Shown here piece by piece: positions 24,030 to 35,110 of a DNA stretch of 64,000 bases (position 1 is its first letter; each line of letters begins with the position of its first letter). This DNA is from Achatina immaculata (taxonomy: Eukaryota > Mollusca > Gastropoda > Stylommatophora > Achatinidae): positions 19,451,805 through 19,515,804 of the forward strand of contig CM019721.1 of NCBI GenBank assembly GCA_009760885.1, written 5' to 3'. The position numbers and the translations under genes were made by a program. The notes under the pieces are model-generated. The model saw nothing but the letters and a program-made list of their open reading frames with translations. It was not told the origin of the DNA and searched no databases.

Positions 24030-24175
24030 TCACGACGTGTAACCATATGACGTCAGATTTAATCTAGATGTGAACATATCACGTCAGATTCTATCTAAAA
24101 GTGAATATATCAGGTCAGATTCAATCTTAATGTGAACATATCATATCAGATTCTGTCTAAAGAATTCGTGGAGAG
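24030..24175. repeat. Minisatellite, ~31-35 bp unit, left part
   Basis: Units on GTGAACATATCACGTCAGAT plus TTTATCTA-like. It continues at 24650 after the LINE-A insertion. Confidence 0.85.
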
Positions 24176-24649
24176 GAACAGACAGAATTATAAAAATAAG
24201 ATTTTTAAGGGCATGCATCTTTCCCATAGCAACATATTCCTGTGATACCTGGACACTTAACAAAACAGCTGAGAAACTCATACATGCCTTTGAATGTAAA
24301 TGCTACAGAAGAGTTCTTCAAATATCGTGGACACAAAAAAGAACAAATATATCCATACTACAAGAACTTAATATTGAAGAAGGCTGGCTAGTAAAGAGGA
24401 TTAAACAGAGAAAACTTAAATATTTTGGACACATTAAACGTCATGATAATCTAGAGAAGACCGTTTTGGAAGGGTACATAATGGGAAAAAGAAAAAGAGG
24501 AAGACCACGGCGAAGATGGCTGCAAGACATTGTTGATGATCTGCAAAATGGATGCATCAGTAGCAGGGCATCTTGCTTACAACCGAGAGGCCTACAGGAG
24601 AGCTGTGGGGGGGGGGGGGGGAAGTTCCGCAAGGGACATGCAAATGAAT
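24176..24649 (+). mobile_element. LINE family A, 5'-truncated copy inside a minisatellite
   Basis: Starts at GTGGAGAGGAACAGACAG, carries the AFECKCYRRVLQI and MGKRKRGRPRRRWLQD segments, and ends with GACATGCAAATGAATGA. It contains a G run of about 15 near 24606. No clean TSD is seen, because the array units differ on each side. Confidence 0.87.
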
Positions 24650-24945
24650 GATGTGAACATACCACGTCAGATTTTGTCTAAATCTCAACATATTACGTCA
24701 GATTCTGTCTAAATCTCAACATATTACGTCAGATTCTGTCTAAATCTCAACATATCACGTCAGATTCTGTCTCAGATTCTGTCTAAATCTCAACATATCA
24801 CGTCAGATTCTGTCTCAGATTCTGTCTAAATCTCAACATATCACGTCAGATTCTGTCTAAATCTCAACATATCACGTCAGATTCTGTCTAAATCTCAACA
24901 TATCACGTCAGATTCTGTCTAAATCTCAACATATCACGTCATTTT
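24650..24945. repeat. Minisatellite, 31-bp unit, right part
   Basis: Units on CACGTCAGATTCTGTCTAAA plus TCTCAACATAT, ~9 copies. Two copies contain a doubled CAGATTCTGTCT. Confidence 0.93.
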
Positions 24946-25204
24946 CGATCTACGCTGAGCGTGATTCAGCGCTGGATTTAAGCATAAGCTAAACAAGCTG
25001 CAACTTAGAACCTCGCACAGCTTCTGGTGTAACGTCTTAACAAAGGGGCCCCAAGTTGTATATACCAAGTATAAATCCTGCCCTGCAGCCTAAGGCCTCA
25101 CAAAGTGTAACTCCGGAACTGGCATCAGTATGATAGGAAACGAGAACCAAACTAAAAAAGAGAGAAGATGCAACAGGAAAGCAGATTGAATACAGTAACA
25201 TCGA

Positions 25205-25573
25205 CATCTTTTCTTGTTACTCTTTTACCAAACATAGACATCTTTTCTTGTTATTCTTTTACCAAACATAGACATCTTTTCTTGTTATTCTTTTACCAAA
25301 TATAGACATCTTTTCTTGTTATTCTTTTACCAAACATAGACATCTTTTCTTGTTATTCTTTTACCAAACATAGACATCTTTTCTTGTTACTCTTTTACCA
25401 AACATAGACATCTTTTCTTGTTGCTCTTTTACCAAACATAGACATCTTTTCTTGTTATTCTTTTACCAAACATAGACATCTTTTCTTGTTATTCTTTTAC
25501 CAAACATAGACATCTTTTCTTGTTACTCTTTTACCAAACATAGACATCTTTTCTTGTTACTCTTTTACCAAAC
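25205..25573. repeat. Minisatellite, 34-bp unit, 11 copies
   Basis: Units on AAACATAGACATCTTTTCTT plus GTTATTCTTTTACC. Only the A/C in GTTA[T/C]TC varies regularly. Confidence 0.95.
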
Positions 25574-25960
25574 TTTGTTGACCACATGTTGACAGAAGAT
25601 GTTTTGCTGTTATCTTTAGCTCCTGTCACCGCCTCGTTTTAGTGCCACCTGGGCAGATGATAAAACCCAAATCATACAAAATGTTGTTTCAGTAATTATG
25701 TTCAGTAATTAAGTGTGGCAGAAATGTGAGTTATCATAGAAACCGTGTGGTTGACAAAGGAATATTTCTTAGAAAACTTTTCTTTTAGTATTCTCATCCC
25801 TGAACTGTCTTGTACTAGATACTTCACAGATAGTTTCTTACTGTTCAATGTGATCTTTGTCAGACCACAGATTTAAGTGGAAATATAGAATCATAGTAAT
25901 AATAAGAAATATCAAGTCTTGATGACTGAACGTTTGTTAAAGAGAGTCTCTGTTTCTTAG
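25574..25960. other. No gene recognised
   Basis: Unique-looking AT-rich spacer before the array upstream of GPCR 1. Confidence 0.45.
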
Positions 25961-25964
25961 GGAA

Positions 25965-27860
25965 GCCTTTCAGTTTGTTAGGAAGATTTTCAGTTTATTA
26001 GGAAGATTTTCAGTTTATTAGGAATATTTTCAGTTAAGATTTTCAGTTTATTAGGAATTTTTCAGTTTGTTAGGGACTGTTTCAGTTTGTTAGGAAGGGT
26101 TTCAGTTTGTTAGGAAGATTTTCAGTTTGCTAGGGAGTGTTTCAGTTTGTTAGGAAAAGTTTCAGTTTATTAGGAAGAGTTTCAGTTTATTAGGAAGAGT
26201 ATCAGTTTATTAGGAAGAGTATCAGTTTGTTAGGAAGAGTTTCAGTTTATTAGGAAGAGTATCAGTTTGTTAGGAAGAGTTTCAGTTTATTACGAAGAGT
26301 ATCAGTTTATTAGGAAGAGTATCAGTTTGTTAGGAAGAGTTTCAGTTTGTTAGGAAGGGTTTCAGTTTGTTAGGAAGATTTTCAGTTTGCTAGGGAGTGT
26401 TTCAGTTTGTTAGGAAAAGTTTCAGTTTTTAGGAAGAGTTTCAGTTTATTAGGAAGAGTATCAGTTATTAGGAAGAGTATCAGTTTGTTAGGAAGAGTTT
26501 CAGTTTATTAGGAAGAGTATCAGTTTGTTAGGAAGAGTTTCAGTTTATTACGAAGAGTATCAGTTTATTAGGAAGAGTATCAGTTTGTTAGGAAGAGTTT
26601 CAGTTTATTAGAAAGAGTTTCAGTTTATTAGGAAGAGTTTCAGTTTGTTAGGAAGAGTTTCAGTTTGTTAGGAAGAGTTTCAGTTTGTTAGGAAGAGTTT
26701 CAGTTTATTAGGAAGAGTATCAGTTTGTTAGGAAGAGTATCAGTTTGTTAGGAAGAGTTTCAGTTTGTTAGGAAGAGTTTCAGTTTATTACGAAGAGTTT
26801 CAGTTTATTAGAAAGAGTATCAGTTTGTTAGGAAGAGTTTCAGTTTATTAGGAAGAGTTTTAGCTTATTAGGAAGAGTTTCAGCTTATTAGGAAGAGTTT
26901 CAGTTTATTAGGAAGAGTTTCAGTTTGTTAGGAAGAGTTTCAGTTTGTTAGGAAGAGTTTCAGTTTAATAATAAGAGTTTCAGTTTGTTAGGAAGAGCTT
27001 CAGTATGTAAGGAAGAGTTTCGGTTTGTTAGGAAGAGTTTCAGTATGTTAGGAAGATTATCAGTTGGGTAGGGAAGACATTCAGTTTGTTAGGAAGAGTT
27101 TCACTTGGCTAAGGAAGACTTTCAGTTGTGTTAGGAAGAGTTTCAGTTGGGTAGGGAAGACATTCAGTGTGTTTGGAAGAGTTTCATTTGGCTAAGGAAG
27201 ACTTTCAGTTTGTTAGGAAGAGTTTCAATTGGGTAGGAAGACATTCAGTTTCTTAGGAAGAGCTTCAGCTTGTTAGAAAGAGTTTCAGTGTATTAGAAAG
27301 AGTTTCAGTTTGTTAGGAAGAGTTTCAGTTTGCTAGGATTAGTTTCAGTTTGATAAGGAAGAGTTTCAGTTTGCTAGGAACAGTTTCAGTTTATTAGGAA
27401 GAGTATCAATTTGTTAGAAAGAGTTTCAGTTTATTAGGAAGAGTTTAAGTTGGCTAAGAACTAAGGCAGGACAGGATTACCTTTACTTTTTTTAAGGAAG
27501 ACATTCAGTCTGTTAGGAAGAGTTTCAGTATGTTAGGAAGAGTTTCAGTATGTTAGGAAGAGTTTCAGTTTGGTAGGTAAGACATTCAATTTGTTAGGAA
27601 GAGTTTCAGTTTGCTAAGGAAGACATTCAGTTAGTTAGGAAGAGTTTCAGTTTATTAGGAAGAGTTTCAGTTTGTTAAAAAGATTTTCAGTTTGATAGTA
27701 AGAGTTTCAGTGTGTTAAAAAAGATGTTCAATTTGATAGGAAGAGTTTCAGTTTATTAAGAAGATTTTCAGTTTGATAGCAAGAGTTTCAATTTATTAAG
27801 ATTTTTAGTTTGATAGGAAGAATTTCAGTTTGTTAAGGAAAGCTTTCTGTTTATTAAAGA
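25965..27860. repeat. Large minisatellite, 20-bp unit, ~90 copies
   Basis: Units of AGTTTCAGTTTGTTAGGAAG with many point variants. Sub-blocks are repeated as groups of several units: 26110-26340 recurs at 26350-26590. The edges are older and irregular. The array ends about 100 bp before the splice acceptor of the GPCR 1 exon, so it probably lies in that gene's intron. Confidence 0.95.
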
Positions 27861-27937
27861 ATGTTTCACAACTTAATTGTAAGTTTATATTTTGTGCTTT
27901 GATTAATCTTTCTCGAAAAATAATAAACTGTATTACA

Positions 27938-28273
27938 TGTTTTCCTTTTCATTTTGCAGATTCCGCTCCCAGACATTACAAACACACAGTTTGACAGGTC
28001 ATATACGAGTCACTCAACATCACCATTCTGTGGTTAACAAGTGTTGTATAGATAACAGCTTTACAAGAAATCAGTTCCAACATTTGAACTAATCTTCCTC
28101 TATAAACGTCAGCGTGTGTACATATTTTGAGAGAAACTGAATGGAAGTGTTCTTCCTATAAGAAGAGTTCTTTAATTGCTGTACTGCTAAGTCAAAGAAT
28201 ATTAATTTGGACAAATAGGTTTCGTTGTCAACGCCACAACCTTCGTCGTAACTTCTTGAAGATTCGGTACAAA
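27938..28273 (+). other. 3' splice site and 5' UTR of GPCR 1
   Basis: A strong pyrimidine tract ends in TTTTCATTTTGCAG at 27959, so the exon probably starts at 27960. About 314 bases of leader precede the ATG at 28274 and contain a very short upstream ORF starting near 28140. The upstream exon is not identified. The splice call is inference from consensus. Confidence 0.6.
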
Positions 28274-29320
28274 ATGAATGGAAACAGTAGCAGGGAAAAC
28301 AAAAAAGTTGACCAGGAAAACGAGACGATGCAGAATCAAGGTGAAGAAATGCATTTCATCGTCAGCTATGAAGTATATGAAATGATATCTAAAAACATGG
28401 ATTTAGCCGTATTCCCGGCTGTGGCCTTTGTTGGTTTCGTGGGGAACGCTGTGAGTGGAGTGATCATGGTAAAGAGTGGACTCAAGAAACCATCAAACAT
28501 TCTCCTACTCGGTCTAGCGATGGGGGACTTGTTCTTCTTGTTTCGCGTTATCGACATCCCACGACTGATAACGCGAAGCTCGCGTGCAACATTTACCTGG
28601 GTCATGGACTTGGACCTGATCGCCTTTTGTTACAGGCTGCTCCTGGTGTTTTCTGGTGTCGGATATGGAGTGTCGATAACCATAACTATGTTTATCACAA
28701 TGGAGCGTATTCTTGCTGTTTATTACCCACTTCAGTTCTCTAACGTGCTCACAACTTTCAGGGCCAAGGTCATTGTTATCGCATCTTCTCTTATATCTTT
28801 GCCCTACCCCGTTATTAAATCAACCAGATATAAACTGACTACAGCCTTCTACCCAAAGTTCAACCAGTGGATCGGTGTAATCAATGAGAAGAGAATAAAC
28901 GAGGCCGAAGACTTTTATTACACTGTTATCATATATTACATTATCCCAATAGTTCCCACAGCAGTGGTGACCCTAGGCTGCGTCCTGATCGGGATCAAAG
29001 TAAAGGCCACACTCCGACGACGCAACTCCATGACGTCTAACACAAGAAAACTTGGCTCCACCTCTCGCATGAGAACTCTCTTCGCAGTCTCGGTTCTCTT
29101 CTCAGTCACCAATGTCAGTCAGCTATTTCAGTTTATACCATTCTTAAGCCAGTCCAGATGCCCGCCGGCATGGAAGTTCGTTGCAGGTCTTTATGCCCTG
29201 TTTGTGAAGCTATTACTGCTAGCAAACAGTTCTGGCAACGTCTTTATTTATGTTGTTTTCAATCCGAAATTCAGGAAACTCATTTTACAGATTCTGTGTA
29301 CCGCCAATAGCAAGAAATAG
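28274..29320 (+). CDS. Class A (rhodopsin-like) GPCR, gastropod chemosensory-type
   Basis: A 348-residue seven-transmembrane receptor in one exon. I start it at ATG 28274 (A at -3). The frame is open upstream but has no other in-frame ATG. The N-terminus has two possible N-glycosylation sites (NSS, NET). TM1 has GN (FVGNAV), and TM2 has LLLGLAMGD with the conserved Asp. TM3 ends in MERILAVYYPL, so the DRY motif is ER. TM7 has NVFIYVVFNPKF, an NPxxY variant, followed by basic residues. TM6 reads FSVTNVSQ and lacks CWxP, and the second extracellular loop has no cysteine for the usual disulfide. It is a clear paralogue of the gene at 38712. A sensory or peptide-receptor role is inferred from family; the ligand is unknown. 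Confidence 0.9.
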   Translation: MNGNSSRENKKVDQENETMQNQGEEMHFIVSYEVYEMISKNMDLAVFPAVAFVGFVGNAVSGVIMVKSGLKKPSNILLLGLAMGDLFFLFRVIDIPRLITRSSRATFTWVMDLDLIAFCYRLLLVFSGVGYGVSITITMFITMERILAVYYPLQFSNVLTTFRAKVIVIASSLISLPYPVIKSTRYKLTTAFYPKFNQWIGVINEKRINEAEDFYYTVIIYYIIPIVPTAVVTLGCVLIGIKVKATLRRRNSMTSNTRKLGSTSRMRTLFAVSVLFSVTNVSQLFQFIPFLSQSRCPPAWKFVAGLYALFVKLLLLANSSGNVFIYVVFNPKFRKLILQILCTANSKK

Positions 29321-29374
29321 AACTATTACAGAACATAACAATAAAGCTATGTTTGTTTCACAATTTTATAAGTT

Positions 29375-29960
29375 GTGGTGGGGGAAGGGTCTGATCAGGG
29401 TATGTTTGGGCTCTGATCAGGGTATAAGCTGTGGGGATCTGATTAGGGTATAAGCTGTGGAGCTCTGATCAGGGTATAAGTTGTGGGGCTCCGATCAGGG
29501 TATAAGCTCTGGGGCTCTGATCAGGGTATATGTTGTAGGGCTCTGACCAGGGTATAAGTTGTAGGGCTCTGATCAGGGTGTACATTTGTGGGGGTCTGAT
29601 CCAGGTATATTGGGGGCTCTGATTAGGGTATAAGTTCAGGGGGTCTGATCAGGGTATGTTGGGGACTTTGATCAGGATATAAGTTGTGTTGGTCTGATCG
29701 GAGTACACGTTGTGGGGCTCTAATGAGTGTATAAGTTGTGTGAGGCTCTGATCAGGGTATAAGTTGTGGGAGTCTGATCAGGATATGTTGGGAGTCTGAT
29801 CAGATTATAAGTTGTGGGGCCCTGATCAGGGTATAAATTGTGTGGCTCTGATCAGGGTATATGCTGTGGGGCTCTGATCAGGTATAAATTGCGGGGGTTT
29901 GATCAGGATTTAAACTGTAGTGGTCTGACCAGAATATAAACTGCGTGGGTCTTCATATAG
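29375..29960. repeat. Minisatellite, ~26-bp unit, ~22 copies
   Basis: Units on GGCTCTGATCAGGGTATAAG plus TTGTGG, starting about 55 bp after the GPCR 1 stop codon, so possibly within its 3' UTR. Each unit carries a TGATCA palindrome. Confidence 0.93.
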
Positions 29961-30290
29961 TAATTATACTGCATGAATGTTTTTTTCAATATGAAACGCA
30001 CAAAGGACCAGATTAATCGTTAAATAAACTGGATCTTATATCATATATGTAATTTCAAACCATGGCTAGAAAATAGATAAAAGAATATTAACTCTCTTGT
30101 GTGACTGACAACGTACAGAGAATATAAGCCATCATCATCATCATCATCATCAGATGCTCTGCTGGTAGTTGGCGGTCGTTGATTTTCCATAGATCTCGAT
30201 CCTTGATATTTCCACACAATAATTATTGTATAAGTATACAACTATACACGAAGCACTGCAGTAAAGCTGTGATACTAGAATGTATAAAGT
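29961..30290. other. No gene; short (ATC)n
   Basis: Contains a CATCATCATC run near 30131. Otherwise unassigned. Confidence 0.5.
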
Positions 30291-32190
30291 AGGAAAAATG
30301 TAGGAACAGCTTTATTACTTAATGACTACATATTTGTGACGTTTCGGCGTAAGCCTTAATCATACAAAAACACACCGGACGAAGAAATAGAGAGAGGAGA
30401 TAAAGTATAGATTCACATGAATGCTATTTTTAAAAAAAAGTATAATAATGAATAGAGCACTTAGCTGTAACTGTAAGAAGATGTGGCTTGTCCTACGCTG
30501 TGTGTCAGAAATGAGCATGGTAGGGCGTGGAGACTGTTTAAATGGAGACCTGTGATGTGTGGTCGGTGGGGCGTAACTGGGGTGGTGGGTGGAGAAACCG
30601 TGGAGGGGAGAGAGAATGGTACAATGTTAAACTAGCCAGGAGAAGGTGAAATAGATGATTATAGTTAAGGTAGAGGGGTTGTAATATGATGCTGTGAGAA
30701 GGTTCTGAACTATGTGTAACAAGTGAGAAGGGAGTGGAGCTTAGTAGAGAGGGATTATAATTGTTGAAGAGGAGAATATTAGGTGTAGCTGAATAGAGAG
30801 TTTAACCCGTGTGGTTCCAGCGTCCCATTATCCTGAATGTAGCGGTTCTCAACGATAGGCGGCCTGTGTCAACTGTGAGACATTGTTTGATGGCTGTTAT
30901 CAGAAAATCAGATTTGCCTCTCTGGTTGGGGCCAATGAAATGATTTGAGACTGGTTTTGAAGCATGCTGGGTGATATCATACAGATGTTTCTGCATGCGG
31001 TCCGTCTCATCAATATACGTTATCCTGCATCTTTTGCAAACGATGACATATATGACATTACGGGACTCACATGTGAATTCCTGATGAAGAGTGAGGATAG
31101 TTTTGAGAAAGGTGATTGTTTTCGTTTCCCAGACTACCGGGCAGGTAACGCAGCGAAGGCGGTTACATTTTCTGGTGCCAACACATGTAAGGCTCTGCTT
31201 CAAGTGGCTGTGGACGTGGATGTCCCTAAGGTTTGGCTCACGTTTGTATGCCAACAGGGGTGAATCAGAGAAAATGCCGCGAGTGTCAGGGTCGAGTTGG
31301 ATTATCGGCAGATGACGAAAAAGAATTTTCTTAACCATCTGACCGTGCGGGTGGAAAGGCAGTACTAACTTAACTCTGTCAGATGGAGTAACAGGCTTTT
31401 CCCTGAATACTTCTTTGCGGCTCACTAGTTGGATACGGCTGAAGGCTTTACGAAGGACATTTTCTGGGTAGTGGCGATGACGGAAAAATTCTAATAACTT
31501 GTTGGACTGATCTATAAAGTCAAAATTATCCTGACATATGCGGCGAAGACGGAGGAGTTGGGAATATGGGATGGAGTTCTTACAGGCTTCAGGATGGGAG
31601 GAGGTGTAAAGTAAATAGGTGTGGCTGTCGGTGGGCTTGTAAAATACAGAGGTGACAAGCCTGTTTGTGCCAATAGAAATTTTAATGTGTAAAAAGTTGA
31701 CAGACTTGTCAGAAATTTCATAAGTAAATGTTATGTTATTATTAAGTGAATTAGCGAATTCAATAAATTTTGTTAGGTCTTCCTGTGGCATACTGGTGAC
31801 TCCAATGCCATCATCGATTTACCTTTTATAGAATTCTGGAAGTCTTCCAGTATAGGTTTCCCATAATTTGACTTCCAGAAAGCCCATAAATAGACATGCA
31901 TAATTGGGACCCATTTTCGTTCCCATGACAACACTACTGATTTGCTCGAAGTATTCGCCGTTGAATTCGAAAGAATCTAGGTTTAGTACTAGCTGAGTAA
32001 GTCTGATTATGGTGTCAGTGCTATTGGTGGGGTGAGGGTCTTTGTCGAGAAAATAGCGAAGTGCTAAAAGTCCATCCTCATAGGGGATAGAAGTGTATAG
32101 GGAGCAGACATCAAGGAGAAAGATGTGATAGGTGTGGTGTTGAGAGAGTGTGACCGTATCAAAAGTTGTTAAGGCGTGGTTTGTATCTTT
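30291..32190 (-). pseudogene. Penelope-like element, RT plus GIY-YIG endonuclease (copy 1)
   Basis: On the minus strand a frame encodes a Penelope-type reverse transcriptase: LDVCSLYTSIP, MGTKMGPNYACLFMGFLE, then the catalytic box in which the Tyr of YIDD is a TAA stop (near 31820). The frame continues to a CNRLRCVTCP zinc knuckle and a GIY-YIG-like domain (VIYVIVCKRCRITYI). Compared with copy 2 it lacks about five residues of the GIY domain and is frameshifted near the C-terminus. The ~510-bp 3' region ends with an AATAAA-bearing segment and an outer end at 30291 that matches 33048. RT and GIY-YIG together define this class. This copy cannot make active protein. Confidence 0.9.
30332..30369 (-). 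ncRNA. Hammerhead-ribozyme-like motif in PLE copy 1
   Basis: On the minus strand, TTTGT pairs with a downstream ACAAA (stem I). Between them lie ATGATTA, a GGC/GCC stem with a small loop, then GAAAC and GTC. This is the order of a minimal hammerhead (CTGATGA - stem II - GAAA - GTC). Positions 3 and 8 are A and T instead of C and G, which would still pair, and an extra A precedes stem II. Penelope-like elements are known to carry hammerheads. Activity is doubtful without testing. Confidence 0.4.
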
Positions 32191-33048
32191 CAACGGCGAA
32201 TACATTGAGCAAATCAGTGGTGTTGCCACTTTCGCAAAATTATCCTCTCTTCATGAGGGATTCACATGCGAGTTCAGTAATGTTATATATGTCATCGTAT
32301 GCAAAAGATGCAGGATAACGTATATTAGTGAGACTGGCCTCAGATTAGGGGACCGCATGCAGAAACATCTGTATGATATCACCCAGCATGCTTCGAAACC
32401 AGTCTCAAATCATTTCATTGGCCTCAACCACAGAGGCAAATCTGATTTTCTGGTAACAGCCATCAAACAATGTCACACAGTTGACACAAGCCGCCTAGCA
32501 CTTGAGAACCGTTACATTCAGGATAATGGGACGCTGGAACCACACGGGTAAACTCTCTATTCAGCTAACATTCTCCTGTTCAACAATTATAATCCCTCTC
32601 TACTAAGCTCCACTCCCTTCTCACTTGTTACACATAGTTCAGAACCTCCTCATATTACAAGCTTTCTGCCCTAACTATAATCATCTATTTCACCTTCTCC
32701 TGGCTAGGTTAACAATGTACCACTCTCTCTCCCCTCCACGGTTCCCCCACCCACCACCCCCAGTTACGACCCACCGACCACACATCACAGGTCTCCATTT
32801 AAACAGTCTCCACGCCCTACCATGCTCATTTCTGACACACAGCGTCGACCAAGCCACATCTTACAGTTACAGCTAAGTGCTCTATTCATTATTATAAATT
32901 TATTTTAAAATAGTATTCATGTGAATCTATACTTTATCTCTTCTCTCTCTCTTTCTTTGTCCTGTATGTTTTTGTATGATTAAGGCTCACGCCGAAACGT
33001 CACAACTTTGTACTCGTTAAGTAATAAAGCTGTTCCTACATTTTTCCT
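32191..33048 (+). pseudogene. Penelope-like element, internally deleted copy 2, inverted to copy 1
   Basis: Starts in the RT at FNGEYIEQISGV and jumps straight to the linker of the endonuclease, so about 1 kb is deleted. It then encodes a fuller GIY-YIG domain (NVIYVIVCKRCRITYISETG, then RMQKHLYDITQH) to a stop after EPHG near 32551. The 3' region (32552-33048) is homologous to 30291-30801 in opposite orientation. The two copies are joined head to head at about 32190, with 3' ends outward. Inverted or tandem partial copies are a known habit of Penelope-like elements. Confidence 0.87.
32970..33005 (+). ncRNA. Hammerhead-ribozyme-like motif in PLE copy 2
   Basis: Same motif as in copy 1: ATGATTA, GGC/GCC stem, GAAACGTC. 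Stem I is TTGT/ACAA, one pair shorter than in copy 1. Loop II differs by one base between the copies while the core is identical. Confidence 0.4.
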
Positions 33049-33814
33049 TGATGTTTTCATTCCACTCAGTTGGTGATTTTACGTCATGTCATCTCCTTAC
33101 ACTGTCCCAAGATGTTTTCTCTAGACTTTCCAATTACGTGACGTCAGGACAGAAGGATGTTGACGGCTGGGGGGTTGAGGGATTCGTTGTGGATTCTCTA
33201 AAGTTGATAGTCTTGCTGTGGTTCTGTCGGTCGGTTCGTCGAGGTCTTGATGCAGAGACTGCATATCTTCGGTTCTTGCCCTTGTGGCTTTAATGGCCCT
33301 CTCCGTCATAGTCTCTTGTCGTATCTTTCAACTGCTGCCCCATTCTGAGCACTTCCAGCCATCTTTTTAACATTCTTACTTGCCTACCTAGGGAAAACGG
33401 CGCGGATTGTGTGTGGTACCAAGGATTTTTAATCTCAAGTATTTTCCTGGGGTAGTTTTTCCAGACTCCCAGAAACGTAAACCTGAAACCATGCCTTGGG
33501 GGAGGGGCCGCCTATGACAGGGCCCTACTGTAATATCAACAGGAGCCGCCTTTGAACAGAATCTAACCATCGATCACTTCCATTAGAGGCGAAAACAACA
33601 GCCTACTTCGGTACTCGGGCACACCGTACTCGCATACCACCTGCCACTATTCATGTATCATACGCTGGTTTACATGTTAAAAAAACCCCATAAAATAAAA
33701 GAACAAATTGCTGATTCTGTTACCCGATACAGGACTGGCATTCAGCAGTGACAACTCTGAAGTTTTGACTTTATATATTTTTCGTGTGGTCTTGTTACAC
33801 AACACACGTGAGTT
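33049..33814. other. No gene recognised
   Basis: Moderately GC-rich, unique-looking sequence (CGCC and GGCGC blocks near 33390-33560), possibly an old element. No assignable frame. Confidence 0.45.
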
Positions 33815-34080
33815 CTTTTATCTGTGTTAACACTTGTTACACATCACATGCGGTCTCTTTTATCTGTGCTAACACTTGTTACACAACACATGCAGTCTCT
33901 TTTATCTGCTAACACTTGTTACACAACACATGTGAGTTCTTTTATCTGTGCTAACACTTGTTACACAATACATACGAGCTCTTTTATCTGTGTTACACTT
34001 ATTACACATCACATGCGGTCTCTTTTATCTGTGCTAACACTTGTTACACAACACATGCAGTCTCTTTTAACTGTTTTCCA
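33815..34080. repeat. Minisatellite, 42-bp unit, 6-7 copies
   Basis: Units on TTACACAACACATGCAGTCT plus CTTTTATCTGTGCTAACACTTG, with small deletions. Confidence 0.92.
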
Positions 34081-34098
34081 TAAATTAAGGTGAATGTG

Positions 34099-34099
<1 letters not shown>

Positions 34100-34134
<35 letters not shown>

Positions 34135-34360
34135 CAATCCTCATATGCTTCAAGATAATGTTAATTTTATATTATAAGACGTCTTGTCTTGTCTTGTCTT
34201 GTCTTGTCTCGTTCCTCGTTTACTTTTCAGTGTCCAGAGGACAAATAGATTTCTTGGCAAGGTGCTTCATATCGTTGGTAGTTTCTGTAATTTCATCCCT
34301 CAACTTCTTGTGTGGGCGGCCTCTCTCTCTCTCGCGCTCTCTCTCTCTCTCTCTCTCTCC
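34100..34360. repeat. Cluster of microsatellites: (TA)n, (CTTGT)n, (CT)n
   Basis: TA run at 34100-34132, five CTTGT-type units at 34183-34208, and a CT run at 34321-34360. Confidence 0.93.
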
Positions 34361-34390
34361 TGTGTGCATGCGTTTTCTACAATTCTTAGT

Positions 34391-35110
34391 ATGAATATTT
34401 TCTGTGGTATACTGTCTGATGGTAGTCATGTAACGTGGTCAAACTACTTGACTTGTTGTTTGTGTGGTATACTGTCTGCTGGTAGCTATGTAACGTGGTC
34501 AAACCGTTTGACTTGTTTTTTATGTGGTATACTGTCTGCTGGTAGCTATGTAACGTGGTCAAACCGTTTGACTTGTTGTTTATGTGGTATACTGTCTGCT
34601 GGTAGCTATGTAACGTGGTTAAACCGTTTGACTTGTTGTTTATGTGGTATACTGTCTGGTGGTAGCTATGTAACGTGGTTAAACCGTTTGACTTGTTGTT
34701 TATGTGGTATACTGTCTGGTGGTAGCTATGTAACGTGGTCAAACAGTTTGACTTGTTGTTTATGTGGTATACTGTCTGGTGGTAGCTATGTAACGTGGTT
34801 AAACCGTTTGATTTGTTGTTTATGTTGTATACTGTCTGGTGGTAGCTATGTAACGTGGTTAAACCGTTTGATTTGTTGTTTATGTTGTATACTGTCTGGT
34901 GGTAGCTATGTAACGTGGTTAAACCGTTTGATTTGTTGTTTATGTTGTATACTGTCTGGTGGTAGCTATGTAACGTGGTTAAACCGTTTGATTTGTTGTT
35001 TATGTTGTATACTGTCTGGTGGTAGCTATGTAACGTGGTCAAACCGTTGACTTGTTGTTTATGTGGTATACTGTCAGGTGATAGTTGTGTAACAGGGTCA
35101 GACCGTTTGA
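34391..35110. repeat. Minisatellite, 60-bp unit, 12 copies, derived from a LINE frame
   Basis: Units on TGGTATACTGTCTGGTGGTA plus GCTATGTAACGTGGTCAAAC and CGTTTGACTTGTTGTTTATG. On the minus strand each unit reads like QxVKRFDHVT-stop-LPPDSIPHK. This continues in frame from the LINE tail at 35110-35170 (EQRVKR), where intact elements have RVKxFGH...RMPPDSI. So the unit is 20 codons of the LINE. Both strands stay open over ~300 codons because 60 is a multiple of 3. This is not a gene. Confidence 0.93.
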
